Positions 8,011-15,922 of a stretch of 40,839 nt of DNA are shown here, one piece after another (within the stretch, counting starts at the first letter, position 1; each line of letters starts with the position of its first letter). The notes under the pieces were generated by a model, which worked only from the letters and a program-made list of their open reading frames with translations, was not told the DNA's origin and made no database searches. Source of the stretch: Methylobacterium thuringiense (GTDB taxonomy: Bacteria; Pseudomonadota; Alphaproteobacteria; Rhizobiales; Beijerinckiaceae); assembly GCF_022179645.1 (NCBI RefSeq), contig NZ_BPRA01000021.1, forward strand, positions 1 through 40,839, given 5' to 3'. Position numbers and translations under genes: made by a program.

Positions 8011-8352
8011 TCAGTTGAGCGTCGCACTGCGCCGAATTGGCTTACCGGCGGCGATGTCATGCAGCATCGCTTCGTGCTGAAGGAGAGCCTGCCCGACCAG
8101 TAGGGCACCAGCGTAATCACGCTCTTGAATTCGATCGTCGAGTGCGAGGAAGAACGTACCGTACGTCCTTGTGACGGACATCAGCTTGTTTGCGAGCTGC
8201 AAAAACGCATCCTCGTGAGCCTGATGATTGCCGTCTCGGTACATGCGCTGCAGCAGGACATAGATCGTCTTGCAGACCGTATCGGCATCGTGGTCAGCGA
8301 GGAAAAAGCGACCCATGTCGCTGCTCTCAGTCTCGCTTTCGCACATGATCAT
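8011..8352 (-). CDS. FlbT-like protein lacking the N-terminal RNA-binding part
   Basis: 113 aa. Residues 20-95 align by eye with the C-terminal half of the FlbT at 9474: both have DADT, then K-x-I/IC, a Q-x-x-Y, an alternating A..LM stretch, a Y/F-x-LA segment, and A-x-x-x-G-x-x-L followed by E-x-x-L. The first ~45 residues of normal FlbT (starting LKPNERLIINGA) are missing. The frame stays open upstream to the flagellin terminator, but no ATG with a good ribosome site is visible there. FlbT represses flagellin translation through the mRNA leader; a copy without the N-terminal domain could antagonise or chaperone. Family assignment rests on one visual alignment. Confidence 0.55.
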   Translation of the reverse strand: MIMCESETESSDMGRFFLADHDADTVCKTIYVLLQRMYRDGNHQAHEDAFLQLANKLMSVTRTYGTFFLALDDRIQERDYAGALLVGQALLQHEAMLHDIAAGKPIRRSATLN

Positions 8353-8417
8353 TTTGGATCGCCATCGTCCCAGATGGCGATGAGTATCTGGGAACGTATT
8401 TAATGTGTTCTTAACGC

Positions 8418-8448
8418 AAAAGGCGGCCAGAGCATTGCTCCGGCCGCC
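8418..8448 (-). terminator. Rho-independent terminator of the flagellin gene
   Basis: On the minus strand, 25 bases after the flagellin stop: GGCGGCCGGAG, loop caatg, CTCTGGCCGCC (11 pairs with one G-T), followed directly by TTTT. A textbook terminator that isolates flagellin from the downstream FlbT-like gene. Confidence 0.88.
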
Positions 8449-8472
8449 AGTTCGGTATGGATCGAAAGCGTA

Positions 8473-9309
8473 TCAGCGAAGCAGCTGGAGCACGCCCTGG
8501 TTCGCCTGGTTGGCGAGCGAAAGAGCCGACTGTGACAGCGACTGCCGCGTCTGGAGAGCAAGCACGTTGGCTGCTTCCAAATTGGTGTCAGCGTTGACGA
8601 GGTTGTCTGAACCGACCTGAAGGACGTTTGCGAGCGACTTACCGAACGTATCACGGCTTTTCAGAACCGTAAGGCTGGTGCCAAGGCTGCTCTGCTGAGC
8701 CTGGATAGAGGCCGATGCTTTGTCGAGCGCAGTCAGTTCGGCCTCGACAGATGCTGCGTCCGTAAGGGTACCGAGGCCAAGGCCATCGGCTCCAGACGAG
8801 AAGTCTTTGCCCTTGAGCAGCGTATTGCTATCAGCATTTTTTTCGTCAAATACAACCTTCAGGGAGACACCATCAGTTGCATCGGACTTTTGGAGCAAAT
8901 TCACGCCATCGACGCTGGAGTCTTTCGCAGCTGCGTCAATCTGTTTCTTGATTTCCGTGTACTGCTCCTTGAGACCGTCGGTGAGGCCGGTATCCGCGGC
9001 ATCAGCAGATTTCAACTGCTTTGCGACAGCTTTAGCCTGCTTCACTAGATCCGATATCGTATCGAGGCCCGAGCTTGCAGCTTTCACGGTCTGGAGAGCC
9101 GTGCTGATTCCGTCCGAAAGCGAGTTAAGGCTGGAAGCCCGGTCCGACATGCCTTGAGCCGTGAAGAAGCTCACTGCATCGTCGAGTGCACTATTGACTT
9201 TCTTGCCCGTCGACAGCCGGTTCTGGGCCGTCTCCATCAAGCTTGCGGTACCCTGCAGCGAAAGGAGGTTGGAACGAATATTGGCAGTGAGTGCGATGTT
9301 GCTCGACAT
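8473..9309 (-). CDS. Flagellin
   Basis: 278 aa, short but within the alphaproteobacterial range. The conserved flagellin N-terminus (SSNIALTANIRSNLLSLQ, then QNRLSTGKKVNSALDDAVSFF) and C-terminus (NLEAANVLALQTRQSLSQSA, ending NQGVLQLLR) form the D0/D1 core; the central ~100 residues are the variable surface domain, rich in Ser/Asp. There is no signal peptide, as expected for export by the flagellar type III system. AGGGATATAAAGT precedes the ATG. It has its own terminator and a 164-bp AT-rich leader/promoter shared with the divergent flbT. A flagellin on what appears to be a plasmid backbone, with no other hook, motor or export gene, must rely on the host apparatus. Confidence 0.93.
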   Translation of the reverse strand: MSSNIALTANIRSNLLSLQGTASLMETAQNRLSTGKKVNSALDDAVSFFTAQGMSDRASSLNSLSDGISTALQTVKAASSGLDTISDLVKQAKAVAKQLKSADAADTGLTDGLKEQYTEIKKQIDAAAKDSSVDGVNLLQKSDATDGVSLKVVFDEKNADSNTLLKGKDFSSGADGLGLGTLTDAASVEAELTALDKASASIQAQQSSLGTSLTVLKSRDTFGKSLANVLQVGSDNLVNADTNLEAANVLALQTRQSLSQSALSLANQANQGVLQLLR

Positions 9310-9473
9310 TACTTTATATCCCTATTGGATGTAGCGCCGCTTTTTTCGGCTTCACAACGGATACAGGTGATTGCCTTTCTAAGGAATTAAATTCCCGATC
9401 GATTTGAACTAATCGTTTCCAATATATTAATACATTGCATTTTACATAGGGGGCTGGTCGGGAAGGGATCAAA
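9310..9473. promoter_or_regulatory. Divergent flagellin/flbT control region
   Basis: AT-rich 164 bp between two divergent starts. On the plus strand GGGAAGGG lies 7 bases before the flbT ATG, and TTGAAC near 9404 with an AT-rich block about 16 bases on could be a promoter, though weak. On the minus strand the region holds the flagellin 5' leader, the known kind of target for FlbT in Caulobacter. I could not find a convincing sigma-28 or sigma-54 box. Confidence 0.5.
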
Positions 9474-9878
9474 ATGCCTCTGCGCATCACGCTCAAGCCA
9501 AATGAACGGCTTATCATCAACGGCGCTTCGATCCGTAATGGTAACAGGAATGCCGACTTCCTATTGGAGTCTCACTGTAAATTCCTGCGCGAAAGTGAGA
9601 TAATTCATGAGAGTGACGCCGACACTGCCGCGAAAATGATTTGCGTCACCCTTCAAGTTATATATTTGAATGATGATCCTTCTGAAGTATTGGAGTTATT
9701 TTACTCTCAAGCAGCAGAATTAATGCGAGCTGCACCAAGTACCGCCCCATACCTTCTTGCAATCGAAAAGGAGCTGGAGGTGAAACGCTTTCACGCCGCC
9801 ATCAAAATGGGGCGAGAACTGATCGTATACGAACGCAGCCTTCTTGAGCGGGCCGCAACCAACGCAAACGCAGCCTGA
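9474..9878 (+). CDS. flbT: FlbT, post-transcriptional regulator of flagellin synthesis
   Basis: 134 aa, full length for FlbT. The opening MPLRITLKPNERLIINGASI, then NADFLLESHCKFLRESEI and DADTAAKMICVTLQVIYL, is characteristic. FlbT in Caulobacter binds the flagellin mRNA leader and promotes its decay when assembly is incomplete, tying flagellin output to hook completion. Here it is divergent from the flagellin it presumably controls. Good GGGAAGGG ribosome site. GC content is lower than in the backbone genes. Convergent with the recombinase gene (23-base gap). Confidence 0.9.
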   Translation: MPLRITLKPNERLIINGASIRNGNRNADFLLESHCKFLRESEIIHESDADTAAKMICVTLQVIYLNDDPSEVLELFYSQAAELMRAAPSTAPYLLAIEKELEVKRFHAAIKMGRELIVYERSLLERAATNANAA

Positions 9879-9901
9879 CGTCGGCACTGGCTCATGAGCT
9901 G

Positions 9902-10918
9902 CTATAAAAACCCGCTCCCTGAGTGATCCTTGAAGGCGTTCGCCCGCCGGATGTAGCCGAGCACCGTTCGCGGATCGCGGTGGCGGGATTGATCCATGAT
10001 TCGCGCGAGGTCCGCACCCCTCTCTGCGGCCGTCGTGATGTAGCCGGCGCGCAACGAGTGCGCCCCGAAGGTCGAGGCGTCGAGCCCGGCCGCCCGGCAG
10101 TACAGCTTCATGATGTCCGCGACGGCCCGCGTTGTCAGACGGGGCTCGGAAGGTTCGAATCCCCCAACGTCCGTCGAACCCCGGCGCCGCAAGTTCCCCG
10201 ACCGCGAGATAGGCCGAAACACCGGCCCTTCCATGATGCCGGCGGCTTCGAGCCAGTCCCGCACCAGCGCCACCGGCCGGATGTATCGACCATGCGGGAT
10301 CGCGACCTCGGCCCCCTGCCCTTCTTGGTCGGTCTTGCTTTTGGCGATGCGGACTCGCAGCCCATCCTTGTCCTCGACGAGGTCCGCGACGTCGAGCGCC
10401 ACCAGTTCGGAGCGCCGGAACGCACCCGCGAACCCGAGCGCCAGGAGGGCACGATCCCGCTTGCCGGTCAGCGTGTCGGGCGTGGCCCGCAACAACGAGA
10501 TGATGACGTCGTCGGTGGCCGCCGCTTTCTGTTCGGGCTTAACTCCGACCCGGCGCCGGATGCCCTTCATCGTCGCCCTCACCTCTTCGTCATCGGTCGG
10601 ATCGGGCGCCTTGGCGAGCTTGTGGGCGTAGCTGATCGCAGCGCAGCGCCGACCGATCGTCGAGGCTGCTTTTCCGGCCTCCGCCTCGGATACGAGGAAC
10701 GCGGCCACGGCCTCCGGCGTCGCCGGCAGTGAGCGGAACCCGTACCGGGCGCACCAGTCCTGAAACACTCGCGCGTCAGTAGTGTAGGCGCGCACCGTCG
10801 CGTCAGCCTTCGAGGCGCGCTGGTAGGCGCGGACGATCGCGGTGGCCTCGGCAGGGAGGTTTCCGCCAGATCCGGCGAGAACCTCGACGGCAGACGTCGG
10901 ACTTTCAGGCGTCGGCAT
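9902..10918 (-). CDS. Tyrosine recombinase / integrase
   Basis: 338 aa from ATG 10918; the frame is open further upstream but there it only shadows the DUF3102 gene. The N-terminal SAM-like core-binding domain is at about 20-110. The catalytic residues are all visible: R168 (FRRSEL), K195 (SKTDQ), H287 and R290 (GAHSLRAG), H313 (QSRHRDP) and Y322 (VLGYIRR). The start overlaps the 3' end of the DUF3102 gene by 14 bases. It may integrate the replicon or resolve plasmid multimers; an excisionase-like HTH gene exists at 39054. No att site could be assigned. Confidence 0.92.
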   Translation of the reverse strand: MPTPESPTSAVEVLAGSGGNLPAEATAIVRAYQRASKADATVRAYTTDARVFQDWCARYGFRSLPATPEAVAAFLVSEAEAGKAASTIGRRCAAISYAHKLAKAPDPTDDEEVRATMKGIRRRVGVKPEQKAAATDDVIISLLRATPDTLTGKRDRALLALGFAGAFRRSELVALDVADLVEDKDGLRVRIAKSKTDQEGQGAEVAIPHGRYIRPVALVRDWLEAAGIMEGPVFRPISRSGNLRRRGSTDVGGFEPSEPRLTTRAVADIMKLYCRAAGLDASTFGAHSLRAGYITTAAERGADLARIMDQSRHRDPRTVLGYIRRANAFKDHSGSGFL

Positions 10919-11690
10919 GGGCGTCGAGATCGCGCACCAGAGCGGCGCTATGCGCCTGAGCCTCGGCGGTCGGCCCGTAGGCGCTCGCAAGGTCGTGCCG
11001 TAGGTTGAAGAGGTCGCAATCGCGCAGGAGCCGATACGCCGCCGTATAGCTCTCATCGTCGAGGCGCGCGGCCAGCAGTTCGGCAAGCTCCTTGGTCGCC
11101 GCGCCCTTCCGCGCGCGTTCCTCGGCCTGCTCGGCCTGCCAGCGCTCATGCTCGCGGCGACGGCGGGCATCGGCATCGCGCTTGCTCTTGGCCTGCCGCT
11201 TCCGCTCATCCGGGGTCAGCTTCGCCTCGGCGGCCTCACGCTCGGCTTCCTTGCGAGCTTCCCAGATGCGGCTGTCGATCGCCTTGGGCGTCAGAGCCTC
11301 GCCGGCATCGAGCCGCCCGACGATCTCCTCGCGGATTGGGTCCGGCAATGAAGGCGAGGCCAGCTTGTAGAGCGTCGTCGGAGGCAGATGCGAAACCGTT
11401 TCGCTTTTGCTCCCGAGTTGCGCGGCCGTCTGCATGAAGTTCTGGGCGGTGCGGGCTGTCAGGCTCATCTCGGACCCGACCCACTTCAGGAACAGGCCGT
11501 GATCCAGTCGCTCCTTCATCGCTAGGAGGTCGCGGCCGGTATCCATGACGTAGGACTTCGACCGGGCGCGATACCGCTCGGCAACCGCTCGCGCCTCATC
11601 GGCCGCTGCGGGCTCCATCAGGCCGTAGTCGAACGGCACCGCCGGCTTTGGGGCGTATGGGTCGGAAAGGTCTGCTGTCAGCGCATCCAT
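10905..11690 (-). CDS. DUF3102-like plasmid/phage protein
   Basis: 261 aa from ATG 11690, which overlaps the stop region of the upstream gene. Residues about 40-150 ([40 protein letters not shown], then [10 protein letters not shown]) fit DUF3102, a family of phage and plasmid DNA-associated proteins. A long Glu/Lys/Arg/Ala-rich helical, probably coiled-coil, segment follows (about 170-215). It sits between a small gene and the recombinase in a coupled operon. A 24-bp stretch at 11386-11409 in this gene recurs exactly, inverted, at 29751-29774. Confidence 0.7.
   Translation of the reverse strand: MDALTADLSDPYAPKPAVPFDYGLMEPAAADEARAVAERYRARSKSYVMDTGRDLLAMKERLDHGLFLKWVGSEMSLTARTAQNFMQTAAQLGSKSETVSHLPPTTLYKLASPSLPDPIREEIVGRLDAGEALTPKAIDSRIWEARKEAEREAAEAKLTPDERKRQAKSKRDADARRRREHERWQAEQAEERARKGAATKELAELLAARLDDESYTAAYRLLRDCDLFNLRHDLASAYGPTAEAQAHSAALVRDLDAHADA
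11386..11409 (-). repeat. 24-bp exact repeat with palindromic core, copy 1
   Basis: Read on the minus strand this is identical over 24 bases to 29751-29774. The core GCGAAACGGTTTCGC is an inverted repeat with a single central base. Here it encodes SKSETVSH-type residues of the DUF3102 protein. A chance 24-base match in a 41-kb circle is very unlikely. Confidence 0.8.
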
Positions 11691-11694
11691 CGCC

Positions 11695-11997
11695 TTAGCT
11701 CTCCGGTTCGTTGGGAGTGTCGAGCCCGGCGCGACCCATCTGCATGGCCAGATCTTCGCGCCAGTCTGCCGGTACTTCGAGGCCGCGCATTCGGATCCGA
11801 GCCTCGACGGCTGCAAGCACCCTCTGCCAATGCTCCGGAGAGAGATGCTGTGCGTCGGCATCGAGCCCAAGGTTTCGGGCTGCCGCCGAAGCCGCGTCGC
11901 GCAGCGTTGCGAACGGGTCGCTATCGCAAGATAGCCCAGGCTTCATTTCTTCACGGACCATCGAACCTGCCCTGCTCAAAACTTCCGAGAACACCAC
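11695..11997 (-). CDS. Small hypothetical protein, 100 aa
   Basis: First gene of the 11997-9902 operon. Helical protein with SPEHWQRVLAAVEARIRMRG; no family recognised. ATG at residue 13 (11961) is an alternative start. A CAAGCGATC plus CTTGATAGC motif pair lies about 35-60 bases upstream (12031-12055), shared with other promoters of this replicon. Confidence 0.5.
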   Translation of the reverse strand: MVFSEVLSRAGSMVREEMKPGLSCDSDPFATLRDAASAAARNLGLDADAQHLSPEHWQRVLAAVEARIRMRGLEVPADWREDLAMQMGRAGLDTPNEPES

Positions 11998-12030
11998 TTA
12001 TCGGAAGTTACAGCTAGGTAGACTCGGGAG

Positions 12031-12055
12031 CAAGCGATCTTTGTAGCTTGATAGC
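12031..12055. promoter_or_regulatory. CAAGCGATC/CTTGATAGC motif upstream of the integrase operon
   Basis: CAAGCGATC (12031-12039) is followed 7 bases later by CTTGATAGC (12047-12055), 50 bases before the start at 11997. The same two words occur together at the par locus (13704-13723, the second word inverted), and the second alone at 12606 and 21297. Probable operator. Confidence 0.5.
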
Positions 12056-12058
12056 AAG

Positions 12059-12583
12059 TTAGCTGGATTGAATGACTGGTGGTGCGATCAGCCCCCAGGC
12101 GTCGAGGTAGCCGTCGAGCCAGCCGAGGCCATGGTCCTTCATGCCGTGCCGCGAGTAGTCCGGCAGCATCCGACGCATCGGCCCATCCTTGTGGGGCTGG
12201 CCCTTCTTGCCCGGCGCCCCCAGCCAGTTCCGGTGGCTCGTGGTTAGGACGCAGGCGACGACGGCGCTCGGTATCACCCAGCACTTCGGCTGGTCGGCGA
12301 GGCCGCTTCCGAAATCGACGAAGCAGTAGAACAGGAGGTCGCGAACGATCTCCTCGTGCTTGGCCTTCATGTGCCAGCCGTTGTCAGAGCCGATCGCCCG
12401 ACGCGCCTTCACTTGAACTGCCGCCAGTGCGCTGCCCAGGCGATCCGAGACGATGATATCGGCGTCGGGCACCCCTGCCGGTGCGAGCGCGGCAACCTTC
12501 CCCTGCCGAAGAAGCTGGCACATGACGTAGTGCTCTGCCGCCGCCCCCAAGAGCGTCGAGTTGACGGACTCGGGACCAGCCAT
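12059..12583 (-). CDS. PD-(D/E)XK nuclease-like protein
   Basis: 174 aa. The N-terminus (LLGAAAEHYVMCQLLRQGKV) and the acid-strand layout Glu17, Asp42 (PDADIIV) and QVK (57-59, AAVQVKAR) fit a PD-(D/E)XK core with Gln replacing the second acid, as in several resolvase- and restriction-like proteins. The remainder (GWHMKAKHEEIV, LFYCFVDFG, KCWVIPSAVVA) is typical of a conserved alphaproteobacterial family without proven activity. It lies alone downstream of the par genes, with a CTTGATAGC motif 23 bases before its ATG, so it may be co-regulated with them. Confidence 0.65.
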   Translation of the reverse strand: MAGPESVNSTLLGAAAEHYVMCQLLRQGKVAALAPAGVPDADIIVSDRLGSALAAVQVKARRAIGSDNGWHMKAKHEEIVRDLLFYCFVDFGSGLADQPKCWVIPSAVVACVLTTSHRNWLGAPGKKGQPHKDGPMRRMLPDYSRHGMKDHGLGWLDGYLDAWGLIAPPVIQSS

Positions 12584-12605
12584 CGCTATCCTCCGATCAG
12601 GTGAG

Positions 12606-12614
12606 CTTGATAGC
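12606..12614. promoter_or_regulatory. CTTGATAGC motif upstream of the nuclease-like gene
   Basis: GAGCTTGATAGCTCGCAAGC begins at 12603, 23 bases ahead of the 12583 start, and shares CTTGATAGC with 12047, 13715 (inverted) and 21297. The neighbouring GAGC/GCTC makes a small dyad. Confidence 0.5.
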
Positions 12615-12641
12615 TCGCAAGCTTGGGAACGTGATGTAACG

Positions 12642-12932
12642 CTATCGAGAATGCCGAACGACGAAGTCGCGGATTGCCTCCTCGCAGATGTCCTGCACGG
12701 TGCGGTCCTGTTCGAGCGCGATCATCCGCAGCTTCTTCCGAGTCGGCGCATCGACACGGGTTAGGATCTGAACCCGGTCGTCCTTCTTGCCAACCTGGGC
12801 AGGGTTCGACGCCTCGGCGGTCTTCGTCTCGGCCACAGGCGCAGACGCAGGGGCTGCGGCTGGCGCCCCCTCCTTCTTGGCGAAGCGGCTGGTCAGGCTG
12901 TCCAACGTCGGGCGTTTGTTCTGCGCGGTCAT
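12642..12932 (-). CDS. Ribbon-helix-helix partition partner of ParA
   Basis: 96 aa. A flexible Ala/Pro/Lys N-terminal tail (1-50) precedes a ribbon-helix-helix at about 53-90 (RVQILTRVDAPTRKKLRMIA, then TVQDICEEAIRDFV). The start overlaps the parA stop as ATGA. A small RHH protein with a mobile N-terminus downstream of parA is the layout of type Ib (ParF/ParG-like) partition, where the RHH binds the centromere, represses the operon and stimulates the ATPase with its tail. The centromere would be expected just upstream of parA (13583-13723). Confidence 0.78.
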   Translation of the reverse strand: MTAQNKRPTLDSLTSRFAKKEGAPAAAPASAPVAETKTAEASNPAQVGKKDDRVQILTRVDAPTRKKLRMIALEQDRTVQDICEEAIRDFVVRHSR

Positions 12933-13582
12933 CGTGCCTTCCTCGCCGGTCGGTCCAACAGAGCTTTGATTTCATTCCAGAGGGATTCAACCTCGGCAGC
13001 CGCCTTCCCGCCGGGCTCGTGCTCGTTCACGGTCGAGCCGGTCAGGATTGCGTGGGACATGCTCACGCGGTTCGCAACGACGGTCTCCGCGACGGTCGCC
13101 CCCATGGAGATCAGCGCCGCGCGGGCTTCCGCGACAATCGCAGGCTCAGCGGAGCCCGTGCGCGGTGGCGCGTGGTTGATGACGGCCAAGGGCACCTTCC
13201 CGACGCGTTCCGCCAATTCGAGTGTGGTTGCCACGGCCGCGAGGTCGAGCGGACCTGGCCGGGTCGGCACCACTACGAGATCGGCGACGCGCATGGCGCC
13301 CAGGATCGAGTCCTCGGCATGCGGCGGGGTGTCGATGATGATGCGCTTGATGCCCTCGCGCTTCGCAGCCGCGACGAGGTCGGGGAGTTCGCGCGCGTCC
13401 GCCTCGATCAGGTTTGGCACGTCGGCTTCTCGTAGGCGGTGCCACCATGCGAGCGAGCGCTGCGGATCAGTGTCGAGGAGGAGGGCGGGCGCCCCTGGCG
13501 CGGATGCCAGAACGCTCAGGTGCATCGACAGCGTCGTTTTGCCGACGCCGCCTTTCCGGGCCGCTATCGTGATGATCTGCAC
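12929..13582 (-). CDS. parA: ParA-family partition ATPase
   Basis: 217 aa from GTG 13582, which has GAGGGA 6 bases upstream and gives the usual start directly before the first strand; an ATG at 13639 would add 19 residues of unlikely character. The deviant Walker A KGGVGKTT is at residues 10-17; the Walker A' strand LLLDTDPQRSLAWW and the Walker B IIIDTPPHAED follow. No N-terminal HTH, so a small type Ib ParA. It moves plasmid copies to daughter cells by nucleoid gradients together with the RHH partner. Confidence 0.9.
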   Translation of the reverse strand: MQIITIAARKGGVGKTTLSMHLSVLASAPGAPALLLDTDPQRSLAWWHRLREADVPNLIEADARELPDLVAAAKREGIKRIIIDTPPHAEDSILGAMRVADLVVVPTRPGPLDLAAVATTLELAERVGKVPLAVINHAPPRTGSAEPAIVAEARAALISMGATVAETVVANRVSMSHAILTGSTVNEHEPGGKAAAEVESLWNEIKALLDRPARKAR

Positions 13583-13723
13583 GCTCGATCCCTCAGAAGC
13601 TAGACCGCTCGATTGCTCTTGAACGAGATCGCTTACCATCCTGTCAACGAGATCCCACGAACGCAGGATTGATCGCGGTCATGCTTGCGAGATCGCTCGA
13701 CCGCAAGCGATCAAGCTATCAAG
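13583..13723. promoter_or_regulatory. par promoter / candidate centromere region
   Basis: Repeat-rich stretch upstream of parA: GAGATCGCT at 13625-13633 and again at 13689-13697, an inverted repeat GATCGCT / AGCGATC (13691-13697 and 13706-13712, 8-base spacer), CAAGCGATC (13704-13712) and GCTATCAAG (13715-13723, complement of the CTTGATAGC motif). Position and repeats fit an RHH-bound parS/operator. Confidence 0.6.
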
Positions 13724-13964
13724 TTGGCGACCTGTCTCTACGAAGGGGCGGATCATGCGGTTCAGCGAAGATCGTCCGCAGTTCTGCCGTCTCCTCCGGC
13801 TCGGGGATCCCCGCGAGGGCCGCGATGCGCTCGGTGTAGCGGAGCCACGCGCGAGCGCCGGCCAGTAGGCGAGCTTGATCCCGGTCGCTCGGCCGCCGTG
13901 CGAGGCGGGCCGTCAGTTGCGTCATGCGCCGGTTGAGCCATTCGCGACGTGCGACCATCACCAT
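13719..13964 (-). CDS. Small basic hypothetical protein
   Basis: 81 aa from the ATG at 13964 (13958 also possible). Rich in Arg and helical (MVMVARREWLNRRMTQLTARL), no motif recognised and only a weak ribosome site. It lies upstream of the par region and its last codons reach into the repeat cluster. Real coding status uncertain. Confidence 0.4.
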   Translation of the reverse strand: MVMVARREWLNRRMTQLTARLARRPSDRDQARLLAGARAWLRYTERIAALAGIPEPEETAELRTIFAEPHDPPLRRDRSPT

Positions 13965-14005
13965 GAAGGTGATGGTTCGCCAAAAGCTGGGGCGAGGACG
14001 CCGCA

Positions 14006-14062
14006 AGGGTACGCACGGAACGCGTACCCTCTGTCGCAAGGTGGAGACCCGCGACCCACCTT
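14006..14062. repeat. Two adjacent perfect inverted repeats
   Basis: AGGGTACGC / GCGTACCCT (14006-14014 and 14022-14030, 7-base spacer) and AAGGTGG / CCACCTT (14038-14044 and 14056-14062, 11-base spacer), 7 bases apart. No T-run follows on either strand. They lie exactly where the partition block ends and the AT-richer glycan cassette begins. Confidence 0.6.
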
Positions 14063-14099
14063 TGACGGCGAGGGGCGATCATTCGTCACCAGGTAGAAG

Positions 14100-15437
14100 C
14101 TACCTAATTTGGCCTTCAGCAACCATGGAAAAAATTCTTTCCGGATCGCAGAGGTCTGATGCCGGGGGCTGCAGCATGATCCCCATGTGGTAATCTTCGC
14201 TCCGCATCGTCCCCTCAGACAGGGTGCGAGCATGCTCCTCGGAGTGACCGAGCGTCATTAGGTGCGGGTCGTGCGGAATAAACTGCTCGCGCCGCTGTGA
14301 GAAGACGAACTCGCCGAACCAAGCGAACTCGTAGGGCGCGATCAGGATCAGTCCGACGAAGCCATTGGCGCCCCTGCCGCGCGCGTAGCTCTCTAATTCG
14401 ATTGCGAGTTCGGAGTTAAACATGCCGGTACACGAGACGTAGGCATTGGTATCGTTTGTTGTGTTGCCCATGAACTCGCAGATCGCGTTGAATGATTCCG
14501 AGATGTTGACTAGGTTGCCGTTCAGCCAACCTTTCTCGTCGACGCGGCGGAAATACTCGAAAAAGTCGTGACGGTTCGTGCGATTCGCGGCCGTATAGAT
14601 GATACCGCTCTTGAGTAGGCGACGGAAATCGAATGGCTTCGTGAAGAGCATGGTGCTGTCGACCGTGAGGTACTGACGAGCGATCCGCGTTTTTGAGAAG
14701 CCAAGCTTGACGATTTGTTGGGTTTGCCATCCGCTGAAATGCTCGGGGATAGTGATTGCGCCGATATCGAAAACCCATTCCTCGGTGACGAGGTTGGGCA
14801 TCCGGGCTATCCGGCCGGCGTCCAGTTCTGAGCGGAAGGCCTCAACGAAAGCTGGCAGATCCTGATTCGGTACGACGATATAGAATGGGCAATCGACTTG
14901 CGAGAAACGGGCCCAAGACCGGTAGAGCACAATCGTCCAAGGCAGGTCTTTAATGTAGCTTTTATTTACGATTGCGAAATTGAAAAGATAGTCTGCGTTT
15001 GATAACTCTATTGCGTCAATGCGGAATTGCGCCGCGGCCGAAGCCGTAATTGACACTTTGATCCCGTCATTGGGATTGGTGTTGTCGAATATCGCCGAAA
15101 AACAGGCGCGGTTTCCGGTGCGAAGGCAGCTTAGCAAGCTCTGTTGCTTCAAAATGGCGCCGTCGGATGCACGGGCGATTGTGATGACGCAATCTTCAAG
15201 GCCCGACGCTGAAAACGCGCTACCCACGACGTCGATCACGTAATATCGCTCGCGCAGCTCTGAAATCGAGCATTGTGCGACAACGCCTTCGCGACCGTTG
15301 GTGAACAGACAATCTTGATAGCCCAGTGCGGCCGCACCAGAATTCAATTCGGCGCCAATAGCTCTTACGATAATGTCGCGTTTCGTTTCGAGCCCGAAGC
15401 GGTTCACGTTGCTCGCTCCATACGCGTGGACGTTCAT
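14100..15437 (-). CDS. DUF6492-like protein, probable glycan-related transferase
   Basis: 445 aa. The N-terminal ~150 residues form a beta-rich domain of unknown type. From about 155 on (FNFAIVNKSYIKDLPWTIVL, CPFYIVVPNQDLPAF, then GWQTQQIVKLGFSKTRIARQ and YLTVDSTMLFTKPFDF) it resembles DUF6492, a glycosyltransferase-A-like family; VDSTML would take the place of the DxD motif, which is degenerate here. Cytoplasmic. Last gene of the 18174-14100 minus-strand group with the alpha/beta-hydrolase-like and methyltransferase genes. The family call is from memory of the pattern; activity is inferred. Confidence 0.5.
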   Translation of the reverse strand: MNVHAYGASNVNRFGLETKRDIIVRAIGAELNSGAAALGYQDCLFTNGREGVVAQCSISELRERYYVIDVVGSAFSASGLEDCVITIARASDGAILKQQSLLSCLRTGNRACFSAIFDNTNPNDGIKVSITASAAAQFRIDAIELSNADYLFNFAIVNKSYIKDLPWTIVLYRSWARFSQVDCPFYIVVPNQDLPAFVEAFRSELDAGRIARMPNLVTEEWVFDIGAITIPEHFSGWQTQQIVKLGFSKTRIARQYLTVDSTMLFTKPFDFRRLLKSGIIYTAANRTNRHDFFEYFRRVDEKGWLNGNLVNISESFNAICEFMGNTTNDTNAYVSCTGMFNSELAIELESYARGRGANGFVGLILIAPYEFAWFGEFVFSQRREQFIPHDPHLMTLGHSEEHARTLSEGTMRSEDYHMGIMLQPPASDLCDPERIFSMVAEGQIR

Positions 15438-15922
15438 TCTTAGATCCTCAGGTGCGCCAAAGTTGGTTGCAAATCAGTGGATCGCAGCCCAGGCCTTTGT
15501 CGGCGTCGATGACACCGGGCGGAAAAACAAAACGAACTCAGGCCCATGCCCCGGCCCAGTGACCTGCCTTTCTAGATCCACTGGTGATTCAGGCAAAGCC
15601 AGGGGACCAATTTGGTCGGATCCGTCTTGCTGCGGTCTTTAGCCGGTTCACCGCGTAGCATCCTATGCCCAGACCCGCATAGGTCGATCAAACCCTGCGG
15701 CAGAGCGACGACATGCTGTTGCTCATCCGAGGATTTTGTTCCGAGAATGCGAGTAAGATCTCGTTCGGGGCGAGGTTGTGCCTCGGCATCGTGTGGGAGA
15801 GCAGTGATGTTCCCTCGCGTCGAGGCTCAGAGCCGGCCGCCGCCGTAAGACCGATCTCAGCCGTCACGATGCGGCAGCGCCCCGGCGTTCATTCAATAGG
15901 GTGCTGAGGCGCTTTTTGCGTG
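15438..15922. other. 485-bp stretch without a convincing gene
   Basis: Separates the DUF6492-like gene from the hydrolase-like gene. Several short plus-strand frames (up to 89 codons) have no ribosome site or coding character. It should hold the promoter of the 15437 gene; no clear -35/-10 pair or operator was seen. Confidence 0.5.

Noticed and set aside
8353-8417. N-terminal extension of the FlbT-like gene into the flagellin terminator
   Set aside because: The frame is open but has no ATG with a ribosome site, and the extension does not resemble the FlbT N-terminus.
10149-10175. GGTTCGAATCCC, which looks like a tRNA T-loop, inside the integrase gene (possible attP within int)
   Set aside because: Flanking bases do not form a five-pair T-stem and there is no other tRNA part; it simply encodes GGFEP residues of the recombinase.
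13924-14193. 89-codon plus-strand frame across the inverted repeats
   Set aside because: No ribosome site, and it crosses two strong hairpins and the 3' end of the convergent glycan gene.
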